Below are positions 1 to 11,283 of a stretch of 64,000 nt of DNA, one piece after another. The stretch is from Siphonodentalium dalli. Taxonomy: Eukaryota > Mollusca > Scaphopoda > Gadilida > Siphonodentaliidae. The position numbers were made by a program, and so were the translations under genes. Every line of letters starts with the position of its first letter. Within the stretch, counting starts at the first letter, position 1. The stretch spans positions 231,152,578 through 231,216,577 of the forward strand of contig CP136062.1 of NCBI GenBank assembly GCA_032622095.1, written 5' to 3'. The notes beneath the pieces were generated by a model that made no database searches, had not been told where the DNA came from, and saw only the letters and a program-made list of their open reading frames with translations.

Positions 1-999
1 AAATAAATAATGCGATTTTTCAATGTTTGTATTACCCCCGTCCCAATTTGAAGACTAGAACACACCACAGACTGGAACGATATCATCATTGACTGCGTGT
101 ATGGACAATGGCGAGTTAATTGTACAAGGACGTAAACAATGTAAATAGATGGATTTGTGTTCTGAAAGAATGAGCACTTAACGAAAAGTGACTGGAAAAT
201 AAGAAAGGCAAAATTTTGAGGACCCCTACTTTATTTGAATTCTTGGAAGACACCACATGGTGAAATGATATGACCCCAATATTAATTGAGGGCTTGACCA
301 AAGGTTAGTTTTTATCAGAATATGCATATGTGTTGGTTCCCGAAATTCTGTATCATTTGGCACTCCACAACAAGCGGCTGGCAAATTTTCACTGTTGTAT
401 GTACCCCTATACCCTATTTGAAGTCTTGAACACATCATGTACTGAAGGGTTTATGAATTCAATATCAACATATATTGTGGCCGAAACTATGCGATATATA
501 AGTATGTGGTAGTTCTATCCGGAGGTAAACAATTTATCTGGGAGAGAGATTGTATGGGGAAAATTAGGATGTAATCCAGTTGGAACTGATTGGATACAAT
601 GATATACACATAGTTTCGTTGGAGCTGATTGGACGCAACGCTACACAGATAATGTTGTTTTCGTCATTGATACGCCCGTTGCCGTGAGATTGCAGACGAT
701 CTTGTGGTGGTAAATTTCGCGCTCAGCAGGGTTTCAATGCTTTTCACGAAGTTTTAACAAATGGCAGCGTTATGGAAATCGCTTTGTCTGAACCCCGTCA
801 ACTATTTTAATATTTTCGCGGTGACTTGAGTTGCTGTACATAAAAAGAGTATTTCTGCTAAAATTAGAAGTTCAGTCTCAGGACCACTGTTTTCCAAAAA
901 GTAATGATATGCCTTTTCAGGTTTTCTATTTGCCACAATGACAGAGAGGGGACGTTTTAATGTGATTACTCAATTGGCCATAGTTCAAACTACTGCACT
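1..999. other. no recognisable feature
   Basis: AT-rich sequence in which I see no convincing splice-bounded frame, repeat or RNA gene. Short frames of 60-70 codons on both strands have no family signature. Confidence 0.4.
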
Positions 1000-1137
1000 C
1001 CGATCTTAAAAGCGAATGGAGTACTTGTGCATCTATACGTCGGACATGCTGGGTTCCCCAGCTGTCCAATTATTGTAATCTCTGTATACCATTATTGTTT
1101 TTTTTTTAGAATAAACTATTGATTGGTTGATTGATAT
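1000..1137 (+). repeat. possible retroelement or transcript 3' tail
   Basis: The segment ends in a T-rich run, an AATAAA-like word and the short tail ATTGATTGGTTGATTGAT. Simple tails of this kind are common at the 3' ends of CR1/L2-type LINEs. A similar AATAAATCAATCAA end occurs near 37690 and 17455. No coding part is attached, so this is only suggestive. Confidence 0.25.
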
Positions 1138-1159
1138 GCGACACTTATTGTATGTGATA

Positions 1160-2495
1160 GCAACTACAATGCGTTGTTGTTGTAATTTGGGGTCTGGAAG
1201 CCTGAACGTCTTTAATCACTTAAGCAATGTCCCCGGGCTCAATTTTCAGCAAAAGAATTATGTTGGGTCCCAGTATGATCAATAGGGAGTTCTGAACAAA
1301 AATATGTAATTTTTCGACCAAAAATGTGTTTGGGGGAGGTGTAGCTAAAATCCATTATTTCGCAAATTGTTCTAAATTTCTGTTAACTTCTTTCTGCATA
1401 TGCTTGGCAGATAACTGCATCACCATATGAAATAAATATTTGGGCATTATAACAATATCCATTTCAATGATAATGTTCGAAAAATAATATTTTTGTGAAA
1501 AAGTGCGATTTTTCAGCAAAAAATAAATGTTTTGGCTCCAAATGGCAGGAAAATCTAAATTAACCAACACATTTTTTCATATCAGGTAGAGGTATAGTAT
1601 GATGTAGTAATTTTAACTCCAAAAATATGGGCAAATAGGCTAGGACATAGCCACAGGGCTCGCTTTACCAAAATCGTTAATTTCTGAAAAAAAGTCACTG
1701 GAGGGTATCGCTCATCGTCGATTTGACAATAGCCACCACCTATTCCGTTATTTTTCAATTTCTGTCATATTCTTTCTACTTGTGATGTCCAGATAACTAC
1801 TGAGCCATATGAGTTATATAGTTGGTCACGTGTTGTTTGTAACAAAGGTTTTAGTACTTAACATCGATGTTAATTCATGCAAAATTACCTGTTATCAATA
1901 AAATAATTGTTGTTGTTGTAACTGGGGGTCTGAAAGTCTGAACACATCTGTAATCGATTGAACAGCATCTCTGGACAATACTTTCAGTACAAGATTCATA
2001 TTGGGTCCCATTCAGATTAATTCGAAAATGTTTGTAATGTCATTATCAAAAATATGTATTTTTTTCGACCAAAAACGTGTTTGGGGGAGGGGTAGCTAAA
2101 ATCAAATATCTCGCAAAACGTTTAAAATTTTTGTTAACTTCTTTCTTCATATGCTTGTCAAATAACTACTGCACCATATGGACTAAATATTTAAATGTTA
2201 TTGCAATATACGACTGAATGATAATGTTCGAAAAATATTATTTTTTTGAAAAAGAGCGATTTTTCAACAAAAAATAAATATTTCGGCTCCAAATGGCACG
2301 AAAATCCAAATTAACCAAAACCTCTTGCATATCAGGTACAAATATGGTATGCTGTAGTCATTTTAACACCAACAATGTGGGCAAATAACTTAGGACATAG
2401 CCCCAGGGCTCACTTTACCAAAATCGTTAATTTTAGGGAAAAGTCACTGGTGGGTATCATTCATCGTCAATTTGAGAATAGCCACCACCAATTCC
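1160..2495 (+). repeat. direct duplication, two diverged copies about 751 bp apart
   Basis: 1160-1740 and 1911-2495 share a long colinear series of blocks. Examples are 'ggggtctg.aag.ctgaac', 'ttgggtccca', 'gtgtttgggggagg.gtagc' (1326 and 2077), 'ttcgaaaaata' and 'attccgttatt'. The copies differ by many substitutions and small indels. No coding frame survives, so this is probably an old tandem duplication of a noncoding repeat. Confidence 0.7.
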
Positions 2496-2544
2496 GTTAT
2501 TATTCACTTTCATTTTCGTAAAGAGTATATATTTCTTCTTTAAA

Positions 2545-2730
2545 AAAAGTTAGCTTTAACTTGTTCTACCATGGGTAGGGGTATCTCGAAAACTAGAGCT
2601 CTTTTTCGATTTGGCCGCTGCACTATTTAGGCAGGTATGAAATTTCCAACTGTTGAAAATTTTGACTAAAGTTGGGGGGTGTGAGACCCCCCCCCCCCAA
2701 ACCCCTCCCCCTGTCGCCACGTTTCTGCCC
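2545..2730. repeat. dispersed repeat K fragment with a 12-C run
   Basis: The words 'aacttgttctacc', 'gggtaggggtatc' and 'tttggccgctgcact' recur at 10552-10660. The word 'aggtatgaaattt ccaact' recurs near 14292, so this is a dispersed family. A homopolymer of twelve C residues lies at 2687-2698. Confidence 0.5.
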
Positions 2731-3425
2731 CTGATGCACGTCTCACGTCCTTGTCTTCATGAACCTGTGTATCCATACTAGTATGCCTCTAGTCTATAGT
2801 GATAATACAGTAATCGACATGTGCGTGCCAGATGATCTTTTCCCATTGAAGTCGTAAAACGTACTAAGATTGTTATACCGCGCACCTGTATACTGTATAG
2901 CTCCTACTAGTAATTATGCATCGACACACGAAGCAAAGAATCATTTCATCACGAAAAAAAAATTAAATAAGAAATAAACAGCCAACGCATACATTTGCAT
3001 AAATTAGTCTAATTAGGCCCCGACTGGGAGGGTTAACTAATCAGTAAGATCTGTGAATATCGCATCCATATGTAAATAGCCGATTAACAATTTTCAATAC
3101 GACCTTTGACCCCACAAACAAAGTTATCTATAACTTTACGGACAATATCGCCGAAATACGATCGGCGATCTTGCGTTTGAATAGCTAAGTCGGTCGTCGC
3201 ACTCCCCGCCGAATGACCCAATTTATGGAAGAAAATTAACAATAACATTTTCACACAACGAACAGTCAGTCGATCAAAAAGTCAGTCGATCACAGTTCGA
3301 TATCTTATTTATTTGTATTTTTCCCTCAGACTCCAAATTGGTATGTAAACAACGAAACATCTACAAATATGCATTATGTAAATAAAATTATGAATATGTA
3401 AGATGTGGCTGCAGTGTAGACATAC
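2731..3425. other. no gene seen; presumed intron
   Basis: No frame or repeat is recognised. If the first-exon call at 3426-3462 is right, this is the start of its first intron, running leftwards. Confidence 0.3.
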
Positions 3426-3462
3426 CTGTCCGTTGATTTGGTGTGGACGTCCTCTCCGCCAT
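3426..3462 (-). CDS. candidate first coding exon (MAERTSTPNQRT...)
   Basis: On the minus strand an ATG in a good context (AAAATGGCGGAG) opens a 37-base frame reading MAERTSTPNQRT. It ends at a consensus donor, CAG|GTATGT, in phase 1. An ATGGCGGAG start followed quickly by a donor is typical of animal first exons. The sequence upstream (3463-3850) is richer in CpG than its surroundings and could hold the promoter. No matching second exon was found between here and the left edge, so the rest of the gene would lie outside the window. The protein is not recognisable from twelve residues. This call rests on start context and splice donor alone. Confidence 0.4.
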
Positions 3463-3970
3463 TTTGAATAATAAAATCGCACGATTATTCTTCGCCTGAC
3501 TACGGAAAGTAATTAATGAGTCTGTGCGTATTATTTAATCAACCAAAACGTTCTGGTCGTTCGTCCCTGATTAAATTATTTCATCTGCACAAAATGTCAC
3601 ATTCATCCGCGGGATCATAGTGAGAATAAACGTAAAATATGTAGCACACAATATTTAGGAGCAAGCCACGGAATTCAATGTCAAAACAATCTTTAGCGAA
3701 CGTCACATTTGCATTAAATGGAAGTCGTTTCGTACCACTTCGGTGGCGTGCGCTAAAATTGTATTTTTGTCTATTTTTATTGTGACCAAGTGAAGACACA
3801 CAATAAATTAATGAATGCATTTTGTGCGCGATAGTGCGGTCTGTGAGGTGATAACAATAACAATGTTAAAGGGACTCAAGGCTTTAGAAGTTGGTTAATG
3901 GATTCTATTTGTCTACAAATCGAGTAATTCCGTGACTAGGGTTCATATTAATCTAAGCGAGATAACTCTA

Positions 3971-4125
3971 TAAAAAAGACTATTACATTGGTGGCGCCTT
4001 CTCATGAATATGCATGTTGGCGTGACGTCATTATTTGTGATCTATAAATAAGTCTATTACATCGGTTATGCTTTCTAATAATAGGCATGGTTGCATGACG
4101 TCATTATATGTGTTATCTATTTTCA
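3971..4125. repeat. 73-bp duplication carrying CRE-like TGACGTCA sites
   Basis: Two imperfect copies of a segment containing 'aagtctattacat', 'cat', and TGACGTCATTAT lie side by side. The palindrome TGACGTCA, a CREB/ATF-type site, is at 4023-4030 and 4096-4103. Whether the sites are used is unknown. Confidence 0.5.
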
Positions 4126-4229
4126 TTGGCTAACAATGTGTGTTACAATTTTGGCGCGCTCGCTAAATTGCTATAATAAAATTACTTTGTCTTGATCTGC
4201 CTTACGAAGTGGCAGCAATAAATGTTATA

Positions 4230-4661
4230 AAATTTACTGGTATACATATTCGCCCCACCATTGGCCATACAATTACTCCATGTATATATATTTGCCACAC
4301 CCATGGCCATGGCCATGTAGTCACTCAAGATATACATATACACCACACCCATAACAATAGAGTCACTCCAAGTATACATATACACATCACCAATGGCCAT
4401 ATATATACAGACGTTCTATATATACCAATACCCCGCTCACACGACCATTCATACACTCCATCCTTACATATACACCTCACTCATGACAATTCAGCCACTC
4501 GCTGTATACTCATAACCACATTCGTAGTCATATAGTCAATCATTGTTTACAAATTCACATCACCATTGGCTATATGGTTACTCCATATACACATAGTGCT
4601 CTATTCCCAACAAATATCCACAGCATACATTAACCTGGGCAACGCCGGGTAACCTTGCTAG
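4230..4661 (+). mobile_element. Helitron-like 3' end with degenerate internal repeats
   Basis: The segment ends in a GC-rich hairpin (ACCTGG, six-base loop, CCGGGT at 4633-4650). CTAG (4658-4661) follows eight bases later and the next base is A. A hairpin then CTRR is the hallmark of Helitron 3' ends. Upstream lies a degenerate tandem series of about 57-60 bp built on 'ccatggccat', 'gtcactcca' and 'atacatatacac'. The 5' end was not found. The open frames on both strands are products of the repeat. Confidence 0.5.
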
Positions 4662-7200
4662 TACACGATATTTACATGCATGCGTGTAACCACCCTAGTT
4701 AACTTTTCAATAATAATATTTTGGAATGGAATAGCTGCATCGACATATATTTATCTACATATGGATGCGCAACATTTGTTTTTCTCAATCATAAGAACTG
4801 CATGGCTCTGATAATTAATTAGCGTTTAGTGACTAAAACAGTGAGGTAAAACATGACTCCAGTGACGATATGTTTATGGAGACAAAGGGACAGAGGGAAC
4901 TGAGATATTCATTTATAATTGCTATATTCTCATTGAATATGAGTCATACAAAGTGGATTTATGCATTAACAGCAATTGGGCACTTGAACATGGCACTTCC
5001 ATGTGTTCTGGAGAAACGCAAAAGACTCTACTGCGTACACAAGAACACAACACTAGATGCCAGTGGTTTTGAGTTTAGCACATCACTCTGACTAACACTC
5101 AGTTATACTTGTACCCCTCTAAAACATCCCAGCAACAACGAAGGTGTTAGGAATCCCGATCAGCAGCACTGATATATGACATGTGGTCCACGTTTAGTGA
5201 AAATAACTTTCGAATATTTGTGCAAGTTTGGGGGTATGTGGTTTATGAGTGCAGTAAATGTATTCCTCGGTGAGATCTGCGCTGTCTTTCCGCCACCCAT
5301 AAACATACTATGTCGTGATATGGCCTAACACAATTTGAATATTTATATATCAAGACTGATGGCTAGTGTTTATTGCGAATTGCATCATGTCTGTCGCCAT
5401 TTCAATTGTGTTTATATTTATATTTGCTACTGGCTTACAGTTTTTCATTACTTACCATTTTATCTAATTCAAATGCCACTTGACTCAAAAGAATCGTCGA
5501 CAAAACATCTCTTTTCCAGTGACATTCTGGTTTGCTAGTGAGTTGCCAACTTGCCGTTATGGATATAATCTAACGGTAATTATAAATGGAGCACCAGCGT
5601 GCATGTTCAGTGGATATTGTCGCGCTGTCACCAATGTATCAATAAAATATATTAGCATGAGATATATTACCATACATCTAATCCGGAACCACGTCCGTAA
5701 GAACTAATACAGATATGATATCACCGGAGACATAGAATATACAATTCCATTTATTCTAGCCCGGAAACTCAATATCTTCAGTTTGTAACATCTATGAATC
5801 ATATTGGCAATGATAGCAATTTTAGGCACATATCACTCGAGACTAAAATAACAATGTATGGACAAACATGAACATCAAGCAACATAATTGTGGCGAGAAC
5901 AACGTATATGATTAGGTTCGCGGTGTTGTTCTTTTGTTGGACGCTGTGCCGAAACTAGCACTGCAAGCTCTTGACCACTATAAATGATATTTATAACGCT
6001 GATTGCATTAGATGGACATTGTTGTCCCGTGTTATGTCATTTAAGAGCATTTGTGTATGTGCGATGATGAATTCCGTGTTACATTAATATGTAGGTACTA
6101 TGATGTGCGAACTTTGATTGCCCGTGGACTCATAATTATCCCACTTCCCCAAAACCAGAGAACGATTATATATCTTATTTGCTGGATTTCAAAATGTATG
6201 CCATTTTTCCATTACTTCATATAAAACTAGATAGTGATTGTATTATTTAATGTTTCATCTTGCCAAATCTGTTGCAAGTTTTTTTTTTAGCGATGACCTG
6301 TCTGAAAATGAAAATGGTGGAAAGTCGAAAGGCCATGTTAACGAGGATTGCACATTCTAGACTATCACAGCATATTAATGAAAATGATATGTTATTATAG
6401 AACATTACAACATCCCTTCTTACCAACCACATCGAATGCATGATTACATGCAACGACTGATGAACATCTCCATTACTACCAGATGTCTACATATCGTTAA
6501 TGCTTTCCGACTTAACATCTCAAAATAACATAAAACAATAGTCAAAATGCGCATTGGAGATAAATACACGATTTATTTGACACATCTATGTCGTCCGGTT
6601 GCGATGTTGCAGTACTGAATTCAGTAAGTTACTCGGAATTTCTCTATTTTGTTGGTTTGTCTTTCTCCAAATATTTGAAAGAAAGTTTCTGATAATTGCT
6701 AAACAAAACAACATAAACATTCAAAAAATAAAAACAATCCATCCATGCTAATCCTGTGTCATAGCTGAGGATGTAACATTTGGAACCTGATATAGGATAC
6801 TACCAAACCAAAGGCAACACGGGAGACGGTTTAACCGCCCATACGGAGCTGATCGACGGTATAAAACAAGTTTATTTGAGACAATCATGTCAAAGCTTTA
6901 TCTGAAAACAAATTGGTTTTACCACAATCTCCCAAACACAACATATCGCAGTCTAGTATATTAAACATACAATCTAAACAATATATCGCTTCAAACTGCC
7001 ATATGGTACATTTTGGCCGGCTTTGGTAATCGGTTGATCGCAAAGTGTTGACATTATAAAGAGTCGTCATGTTGGGCGCCATCTTGGATTTTGATTTTGA
7101 TTGTCTCCTAAGTCAAGATGTGGATGTAAATTTCATACAAAATAATTCCAAACGATTTGCTTAAGTCTTTGCATCCCGGACTCGAGTTCCCAGTGCCGCC
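4662..7200. other. no gene recognised
   Basis: AT-rich sequence with only short frames. A 65-codon minus-strand frame starting ATGGCGCCC at 7082 overlaps the 'gccatcttggatttt' word of the dispersed repeat at 7250-7900, so I do not count it as a gene. Confidence 0.35.
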
Positions 7201-7205
7201 TTTAT

Positions 7206-7905
7206 GTGGACGTTTGCGACTGTGTGATGGTAAGGGTTTTGCTTACTAATATGCCAACTGAGGGATTAATGGTGAAAATACGTCCCCTTTATGTTCGTTC
7301 GTATGTTCGTTCGTCCGTCAGTTTAAAATTAAAATTGGACGCCATCTTGGAGTTTGATTCTCTTCTAATAGTGAATATTGATGGAAAATCATACCTGTCG
7401 TTTCGTATGTGGGTTCTACATTAAATAAAACAAAATACTGCACATTATGTTATCATTCCTGGTTACAATCCCAGGCGATAACGTTATTTCGAATTGTCTG
7501 ACATTGGACGGAGGGAATTTTTTTTGCCTATAATTACTTCATCAATTGAAAAGATGTATTAATGTTGAAATTAATGATTGATATGAAATGTTATTCTATT
7601 CTATTATATGTACAATAATATACATTTTACCATTGGGGACGTTCCTTTTCTGATTTTTTTGTATGTCCCTTCACTAAGTCTTAAAATTCAAACTAACCGC
7701 CATATTGGACGCCATCTTGGATTTTGATACTCTTCTAATAGTGAATATTGATGGAAATTTGCATTTTACACTTGTTATGTGTGTTCTACATTCAATAAAA
7801 ACGAATACTACATATTATTATAACATTCTGGCCTCTGGATCCATGCAATCCCCGACGATGGCTATATTTCATATTTTATGACATTGGGGAGGGTTATGAT
7901 TTTGC
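7206..7905 (+). repeat. direct duplication, 370-bp offset
   Basis: Two copies share 'gacgccatcttgg' (7339 and 7709), 'ctcttctaatagtgaatattg', 'gtgttctacatt.aataaaa' and 'gacattgg.g.gggaa'. A third fragment, 'gccatcttggattttgat', occurs at 7079. No conserved reading frame is evident, so this looks like a dispersed noncoding repeat. Confidence 0.6.
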
Positions 7906-8022
7906 TTATTATTTCAATATTTGTAGGGTCGGGATAATAAAGTTAATACCTCCCGGTAGAAAATATTCCACTCTTTCCAAAAAATTATCACAACATGGTC
8001 TTGGCCCAGCGTGCTTGTTTTT

Positions 8023-8088
8023 AGAGAAACTGTCGCCCGTCAACTCTGTACGGTACAGAGTACATAGTTGACGGGCGACAGTTTCTCT
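8023..8088. repeat. perfect 23-bp inverted repeat (hairpin)
   Basis: The arms 8023-8045 and 8066-8088 are perfectly complementary (starting AGAGAAACTGTCGCCCG) around a 20-base loop that is itself partly self-complementary (CTGTACGGTACAG). It may be a small foldback element or a structured-RNA precursor. Nothing in the flanks decides. Confidence 0.8.
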
Positions 8089-8474
8089 GAATCGTCATGA
8101 ATTTTTGACGCAGAACGTTACATTCTCTACCATGACGTCGTGAAAATATAAGAACGTTCAAATCTATTATCGCCATGTACCCCATAATAACAAATAGATC
8201 GTTCTGTTTATTGTGATTTGATCAACTTTTAACCAATTGTGTATTGCTGGTCAACCACTGAAAATAGGCTAAATTTTCGGTAGTGTACATTCCCATACAG
8301 TCTTAAAGGAATACGGTCCTGAAAAAACAATATTATTTTCTTTCAATATACCGATAACATATATATAAAATGTCCATTGGGCGCATATAATCTAATATTC
8401 GGCCGCCAATCGTTATTTTTATAACGATTAAAAAAAATTCCGAAGTTAGCCGAAGATTTTGTTGTAGACGAAGT

Positions 8475-8544
8475 CACGTGATCATCAGCCCGATCACGTG
8501 ATTGTCACATGTAAACAGAAGCATAGCACGTGATAGATCACGTG
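8475..8544. promoter_or_regulatory. cluster of four CACGTG palindromes in the element's subterminal region
   Basis: CACGTG occurs at 8475, 8495, 8527 and 8539, mostly as ATCACGTGAT. The inverted copy at 44682-44752 keeps three and has CATGTG at others. They are E-box/CLEAR-type sites by sequence. They could equally be transposase-binding repeats. No activity can be inferred. Confidence 0.5.
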
Positions 8545-9813
8545 GTAACTCATTGACAACGCATAGATACGCGACGGCGGTATTTTAAGTTTGCATGTAG
8601 TCGATCGCGGCCTTTGAAGATTGTCGCGTTATCACACTGCGAATGCAAAACTTCGCCGAAAACATCGACTTTCTCGTAATTAAATGTCTTTATCGTGTTA
8701 TTATTACTATTATTATATGTATCGCGATGTGTTGTTACTATAAAGCCATGCCCGTATATTATTCAGTTTTGCGCGCATTTATCTATATAAACGCGTGCTC
8801 GTGTTTATATATATTTTTTCGTTACCAGAATAGTCCAAGTTATATTATATATGCATATCAAGATTGCATATATACGCGAAGACTTGCACAGTTATTAGGC
8901 AATTATCATCTCGTAAACATTCCAATTTCCAGATGCCATTATAGTCGTGTGTCAATAAAGAGCGTTTCGTTTTAATTTATCGTAACGCGGTAAAACAACA
9001 CAAAATTGGTTTATTGCTGTCGGATTTAATCAATTATAATCAAGTCATTCATTACCAATATGATATGATAAGTTCATTTTTCCTTGGTTATGAATCATGT
9101 ATATATTTGGGCAATATGGTGTTTATATATATTTCGTAATATTGCTTCCCCCACCCCAAAACAATCTCGCCGACTGTCACTGATGGAAATTCACTGCATC
9201 TATGCATGGTTATTGGCCTATAAAATTAGCACTCTAGCGATGCGGTCTATTGAATATCCAGGTCATAAATCGACCTCTATGTGTCAATTACGCATAACAA
9301 TAGGGTTATAAAATATATAAATGTTCGCCGTGGTTCGTTTAAACATCCAATCATATATAACACTTTTTGAAGGATGGATAATAATCCGGTTTAATATGGA
9401 ATAACATATTCAAGTGCTCTTTATTCGCAATATATGGTAATTGTGAACGCTCTTTATTGCGTCAAGGTAAAGGGACTCGACTTAGAACAGTTGTTCTAGT
9501 GATTGTTTACTGATTACAACAATACAGGTCAATACATGTACATGAACTTCCGATATGCATGCTTTATATATCCTTCCATCATTGTCATAGCAATTTCCGC
9601 TTTATTAAACTCTTTTTATTCGTACCATATTAGGAAAACTCTTAACATGGAACGCTCTTTATTGAGCCATGGTGAAGGAAATGGGGACTCGACTTAGAAT
9701 AGTTGTCATCGTGAATTATTCATCAACATACTCCCCACTTTAACTGCAATTGTATGTATTCGTAACCATGACTGACTCGTCAAATTAAACGCTCTTTATT
9801 TGGTATTAGTAAT

Positions 9814-9903
9814 CGGTTTCTGATTTTGCGCAACGGGTTTCCCACAGAAATCCTGCCAAATGTCACGTAAACGGACATCGTTTGGAAATGAATACAGCAT
9901 ATG
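9814..9903 (-). pseudogene. THAP zinc-finger fragment in copy 1
   Basis: Thirty minus-strand codons contain SFPNDVRLRDIW followed by FCGKPVAQNQKP. This is the conserved FP...LR..W core of the THAP DNA-binding domain. The upstream M-x-x-x-C-x4-C part, present in the other copy at 43430, is deleted here, and the C-x2-H part downstream is missing too. It therefore cannot fold as a C2CH finger. It lies inside the TTAA-flanked element at 8307-10483, and its better-preserved relative is at 43430-43822. Confidence 0.7.
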
Positions 9904-10038
9904 CCTAACTGAGAGTCACTAGAATGAATGAATTATTGTAAATACGGGACACTCGGGGCATATATACGGAAAATTAAAACAACATCGCGAACACGCACCC
10001 GAATAAAGTTCACATGTCGGCTCGTGTTTTTATAAGCT

Positions 10039-10221
10039 TTATACGAAAGTGTTATCTACCCCGCTCAATCGCCCCTCTATATTTTTTGTCAAAACAATAC
10101 CGTAACTTTCCAAACAGCACTTAAGACAAATCACAAGTGAAGATAACTCACCGCGCGATGACAATTCACCATGTGTACACAATGCTATTGATATGCCCCG
10201 CAGTAATTCCATTACACTCAC
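10039..10221 (-). pseudogene. short frame shared by both THAP elements
   Basis: A 60-codon frame contains GELSSLVIC.KCCLESYG. The same peptide core is found in frame in the inverted copy (43109-43294). Conservation between two diverged copies suggests former coding. The cysteine pattern (C-x2-CC) is zinc-ligand-like, but I do not recognise a domain. It lies 5' of the THAP frame in the element's orientation, with a TTATAAAA box between the two. Confidence 0.35.
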
Positions 10222-10551
10222 GCGCTGATGTCGATTCAGGATTTTCCATCGCCATATAGGTAGACATAATTAACTCCGACTCCGATTCCCTGTTTTTAAT
10301 TAGTTTACCTCGCTTGACGTCATGCGAGGTTTTGCGACGGAGATAGCCGACAACCGGTGGTGGTATTATTTATTTATTTCTCGGCTTATTTATTACGCGA
10401 TTTTTATGGGACTTGGATCATTGTGATCACAATAGGGGTGGCTTTCCGATAGAGTTTTGTTGTTTCATGAGGATAGTAATCCTTTAACAAACATAGCTGC
10501 CACCAATTCCGGCAAGGCCAAGAATCATTTCATAAATAATAAAAAAAAATA

Positions 10552-10668
10552 GATTTACCTTCCAGAAAAAGTTGGTTTCAACTTGTTCTACCGAGGGTAG
10601 GGGTATCCGACCACTTTTGGCATTTGGCCGCTCCACTGAATTTAGAATAGCTGGACTTGGATTAGTAA
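10552..10668 (+). repeat. dispersed repeat K fragment
   Basis: Shares 'caacttgttctacc', 'gggtaggggtatc' and 'tttggccgct.cact' with 2545-2640. It is cut off at its right end by the MITE at 10673. Confidence 0.5.
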
Positions 10669-10672
10669 TTAA

Positions 10673-11065
10673 CCCTTTACCCAACAGAAGGGCCCTGTGC
10701 CAATGCATTCTCTTATATATGCGAGTCGACCATAGGTCGCCTCGCATATATAAGAGAATGCATTGGCTTAACACATTAAAAATTATAAAATTGTTAAAGA
10801 ATGTAAGAAAATATGGTAAAAAGTGTTAAAAAAAGGAAGTTTTTTAGGCCAATGCATTCTCTTATATATGCGAGGCGACCTATGGTCGACTCGCATATAT
10901 AAGAGAATGTATTGGCACAGGGCATAACTGTAACTATCACAATGTGGTCAAGGAGCCGGTTCCAATGATATCCATATTTGTATGGTTCTATTGAGACAGA
11001 CCGAAGATATTTTAGGCTGTTGAATCTTTATTTGGCCGGTTTTGGCCGGTTTGTTGGGTAAAGGG
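10673..11065 (+). mobile_element. MITE family A, copy 1 (TTAA, CCCTTTACCCAACA)
   Basis: A complete 393-bp element lies between TTAA duplications (10669-10672 and 11066-11069), with terminal inverted repeats CCCTTTACCCAACA. It carries two strong internal hairpins made of 'caatgcattctcttatat' arms around 'gcgagtcgaccataggtcgc'. A spacer containing 'attataaaattgttaaag' separates them. There is no coding capacity. TTAA with a CCC terminus fits piggyBac- or Kolobok-type mobilisation. Near-identical copies are at 62647-63038 (inverted) and 42767-45066 (interrupted). Confidence 0.85.
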
Positions 11066-11283
11066 TTAAAGGCAAGGAGCTTGTAACATGGACAATTAGA
11101 TAAACACAAAAATTTAGCTTTTAGTCTTAAAACAACTATTAACTGGCTAACTTTATACTGGTTGAAATATCAACTATCATATCTATTTTTTTTATTATTG
11201 TACTTTATTTCAGACTCGAGGTCCATATATGAACTTGAAAGTAAAACAAAAAACATAATAAACTAAACATAGTTTCGAATGAG

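Larger units (their letters stand above)
8307..10483 (-). mobile_element. degenerate Kolobok-like THAP element, copy 1
   Basis: A 2177-bp element lies between TTAA target duplications (8303-8306 and 10484-10487). It has imperfect terminal inverted repeats, AGGAATACGGTCCTGA at the left and AGGATTACTATCCTCA read inward from the right. It matches the element at 42866-44921 over most of its length in the opposite orientation. TTAA duplications plus a THAP-domain fragment are the combination known for Kolobok transposons. piggyBac shares the TTAA but lacks THAP. This copy lost the segment encoding the first THAP cysteine pair and about 260 bp after the tryptophan motif. No DDE catalytic domain is visible, so it is non-autonomous or dead. 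Several AATAAAGAGCGTT words lie inside. Confidence 0.75.

Noticed and set aside
3581-3820. 79-codon minus-strand frame
   Set aside because: No family signature. It lies in the presumed 5' region of the 3426 exon and is more likely an upstream frame.
4209-4535. 108-codon histidine-rich frame and its antisense partner
   Set aside because: Produced by degenerate 'catatacaccacacc' repeats inside a Helitron-like element.
6885-7082. 65-codon frame starting ATGGCGCCC
   Set aside because: The start lies in a dispersed 'gccatcttggattttgat' repeat and the frame has no splice-site support.
8643-8975. 110-codon frame inside the first THAP element
   Set aside because: Not conserved in frame in the inverted copy.
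10572-10829. Overlapping 85- and 96-codon frames
   Set aside because: They cross repeat K into the palindrome of MITE A. Opposite-strand frames mirror each other.
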